The translations under genes were made by a program, and so were the position numbers. This document shows, one piece after another, positions 63,101 through 64,000 of a stretch of DNA of 64,000 nucleotides. The notes beneath the pieces are model-generated. The model was not told the DNA's origin, did no database searches, and saw only the letters and a program-made list of their open reading frames with translations. This DNA is from Winkia neuii subsp. neuii DSM 8576 (GTDB taxonomy: Bacteria > Actinomycetota > Actinomycetes > Actinomycetales > Actinomycetaceae). The DNA lies in NCBI RefSeq assembly GCF_000420405.1, contig NZ_ATUW01000005.1, positions 62,001-126,000 of the forward strand, given 5' to 3'. Position 1 is the stretch's first letter. Every line of letters starts with the position of its first letter.

Positions 63101-64000
63101 CGTTTACTCCTAGGAGTTCGTTTAGGTTGGGCACTCTGGCCAAGATGACGGCCAGCCTTTACCGGAGTGGCATTTACATGCTCAGCGGAACTAGAGCCGC
63201 CCTCGCCCATCTCTGTCGCACCGTCGCCGTTACGGCGTGCGTGCACGGCAGCGGTGTGCTTCTTTATAGCCTGTTCGCGAGAACGCACTGCCACAAGCAT
63301 CGGGGAAGCGATTAGGATCGAGGACGCGGTACCAACAATCATGCCGCAGAAAAGCGCCAAAGAAATGTCGCGCAGCGTGCCTCCCCCGAGTACAAAAGTG
63401 GAAATTGCCAATATAGCTCCCACCGGCAAAACTGCCACCACGGAAGTATTTATAGAGCGAACTAGGGTTTGGTTTACCGCTAGGTTTACCAGCTCACCAT
63501 AAGTGTTGAAATGCTGGGATTTGAATCCTTCGGTGAGCTCGCGAACCTTATCGAATACCACAACCGTATCGTAGAGGGAGTAGCCCAAGATGGTCAGCAA
63601 ACCAATAACTGTTGCAGGAGATACCTCGACCTGAGTTAGGGCAAATACACCGCCCGTCAGCAAAATGTCGTGTAAGAGGGCGAACAACGCCGCAAACGCC
63701 ATGGTCCAAGTGCGGAAATACAAGGCCATCACGATAGCGACCAAAACCAAGAAGATAAGCAGGGACTGCGCTGCCTTCTTAGTTACGTCGGCACCCCACG
63801 AGGGACCGATCGTGGTAGCCGTTACTTTAGACTCGTCTACTTGGTAGGCCTTAGCCAAGTCCGTGCGGATCTGCCGCTGCGCTTTGGTTGGCAACGACTT
63901 CGTCTGTGCGCGCACACCGGTAGAACCCAAATCGCGAACGTTGGCATCCTTCTGCCCAGCAGCAGCTAAAACTTTCTTTGCCGGATCCAATTGGTTGGCG
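63097..64000 (-). CDS. secF: Protein translocase subunit SecF (5' end cut by window edge)
   Basis: The frame is open to the last base on the right, so this is a partial gene of at least 300 codons. Visible are five of the six expected membrane segments, with the family sequences TTIGPSWGADVTKKA and LLTILGYSLYDTVVVFDKVRE (residues of the periplasmic edge and the conserved DTVVVFD). The first span and the start of the periplasmic loop lie outside. The C-terminal tail (about 70 residues) is basic and rich in Ser, Gly and Arg. Works with SecD to support export, driven by proton motive force. Confidence 0.94.
   Translation of the reverse strand, partial: ANQLDPAKKVLAAAGQKDANVRDLGSTGVRAQTKSLPTKAQRQIRTDLAKAYQVDESKVTATTIGPSWGADVTKKAAQSLLIFLVLVAIVMALYFRTWTMAFAALFALLHDILLTGGVFALTQVEVSPATVIGLLTILGYSLYDTVVVFDKVRELTEGFKSQHFNTYGELVNLAVNQTLVRSINTSVVAVLPVGAILAISTFVLGGGTLRDISLALFCGMIVGTASSILIASPMLVAVRSREQAIKKHTAAVHARRNGDGATEMGEGGSSSAEHVNATPVKAGRHLGQSAQPKRTPRSKR

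Noticed and set aside
1-64000. CRISPR array, insertion sequences, prophage, tRNA or rRNA genes
   Set aside because: No regularly spaced repeats, transposase or phage proteins, and no tRNA-like or rRNA-like sequence was seen in the intergenic gaps.

Overview
The window is a dense chromosomal segment from a moderate-GC actinobacterium. The evidence is a set of genes typical of that phylum: a GarA/OdhI-type FHA protein, the cell-division MerR regulator FtsR, RbpA, the actinobacterial integration host factor MihF, PafB/PafC, HelY, a separate Ppm-type polyprenol-phosphate mannosyltransferase beside Lnt, and a helicase-degenerate PriA. Gene order (secF-apt-rsh, alaS-ruvX-mltG-aro-efp-nusB-pyr, mihF-gmk-rpoZ-coaBC-metK-priA-fmt-rsmB) is the conserved actinobacterial backbone. 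Base composition looks nearer the middle than the high-GC end, which suggests a host-associated Actinomycetaceae lineage, but genus cannot be settled from the sequence alone. No rRNA, tRNA, CRISPR, prophage or insertion sequence was found.

Layout. 1-2157 (+): 3' end of an unidentified gene, then garA, ftsR and a second MerR gene. 2168-2208: a very strong hairpin. 2224-5430 (-): an MFS transporter followed by a nucleobase permease carrying a C-terminal OHCU-decarboxylase-like domain. 5499-6679 (+): trmO and rbpA. 6722-13730 (-): pafB-pafC-small membrane protein-helY-lnt-ppm, tightly packed. 13761-14873 (+): a DUF3866 gene. 14870-23536 (-): mihF, gmk-rpoZ-coaBC-metK-priA-fmt-rsmB-rpe. 23633-31797 (-): the full de novo UMP operon pyrR-pyrB-pyrC-carA-carB-pyrF with a recognisable promoter and PyrR-binding leader. 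31954-43798 (-): rpsD, DUF948, a 59-residue ORF, alaS-ruvX-mltG-aroE-prepilin peptidase-aroC-aroK/aroB fusion-degenerate aroK paralogue-efp-nusB. 43894-49731 (-): rarA, a BetT-like choline/betaine transporter, yciO and aspS. 49817-52965 (+): an MFS exporter and a DEAD-box RNA helicase. 52955-58247 (-): an MBL hydrolase, hisS and two dynamin-like GTPases. 58403-60280 (+): a DUF349 protein and a doubtful ORF. 60272-64000 (-): secF (cut by the window edge), apt and rsh.

How the genes work together. The aro block supplies several steps from 3-deoxyheptulosonate-7-phosphate to chorismate; the pyr block carries out UMP synthesis except dihydroorotate dehydrogenase and orotate phosphoribosyltransferase, which are not here. 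Translation genes (alaS, aspS, hisS, efp, fmt, rpsD, trmO, rsmB) and stress control (rsh, rbpA, pafBC, rarA, ruvX) fill most of the rest.

The most unusual items are: the permease-OHCU fusion in which the expected catalytic His seems replaced by Tyr; a shikimate-kinase paralogue that lost its Walker lysine and sits next to an intact AroK-AroB fusion; NusB with a long acidic low-complexity tail; a pair of dynamin-like membrane GTPases behind hisS; a PyrR-type RNA element overlapping the pyrR ribosome binding site; and a dyad placed in the promoter spacer of the second merR gene. No wholly new multi-gene system could be demonstrated.
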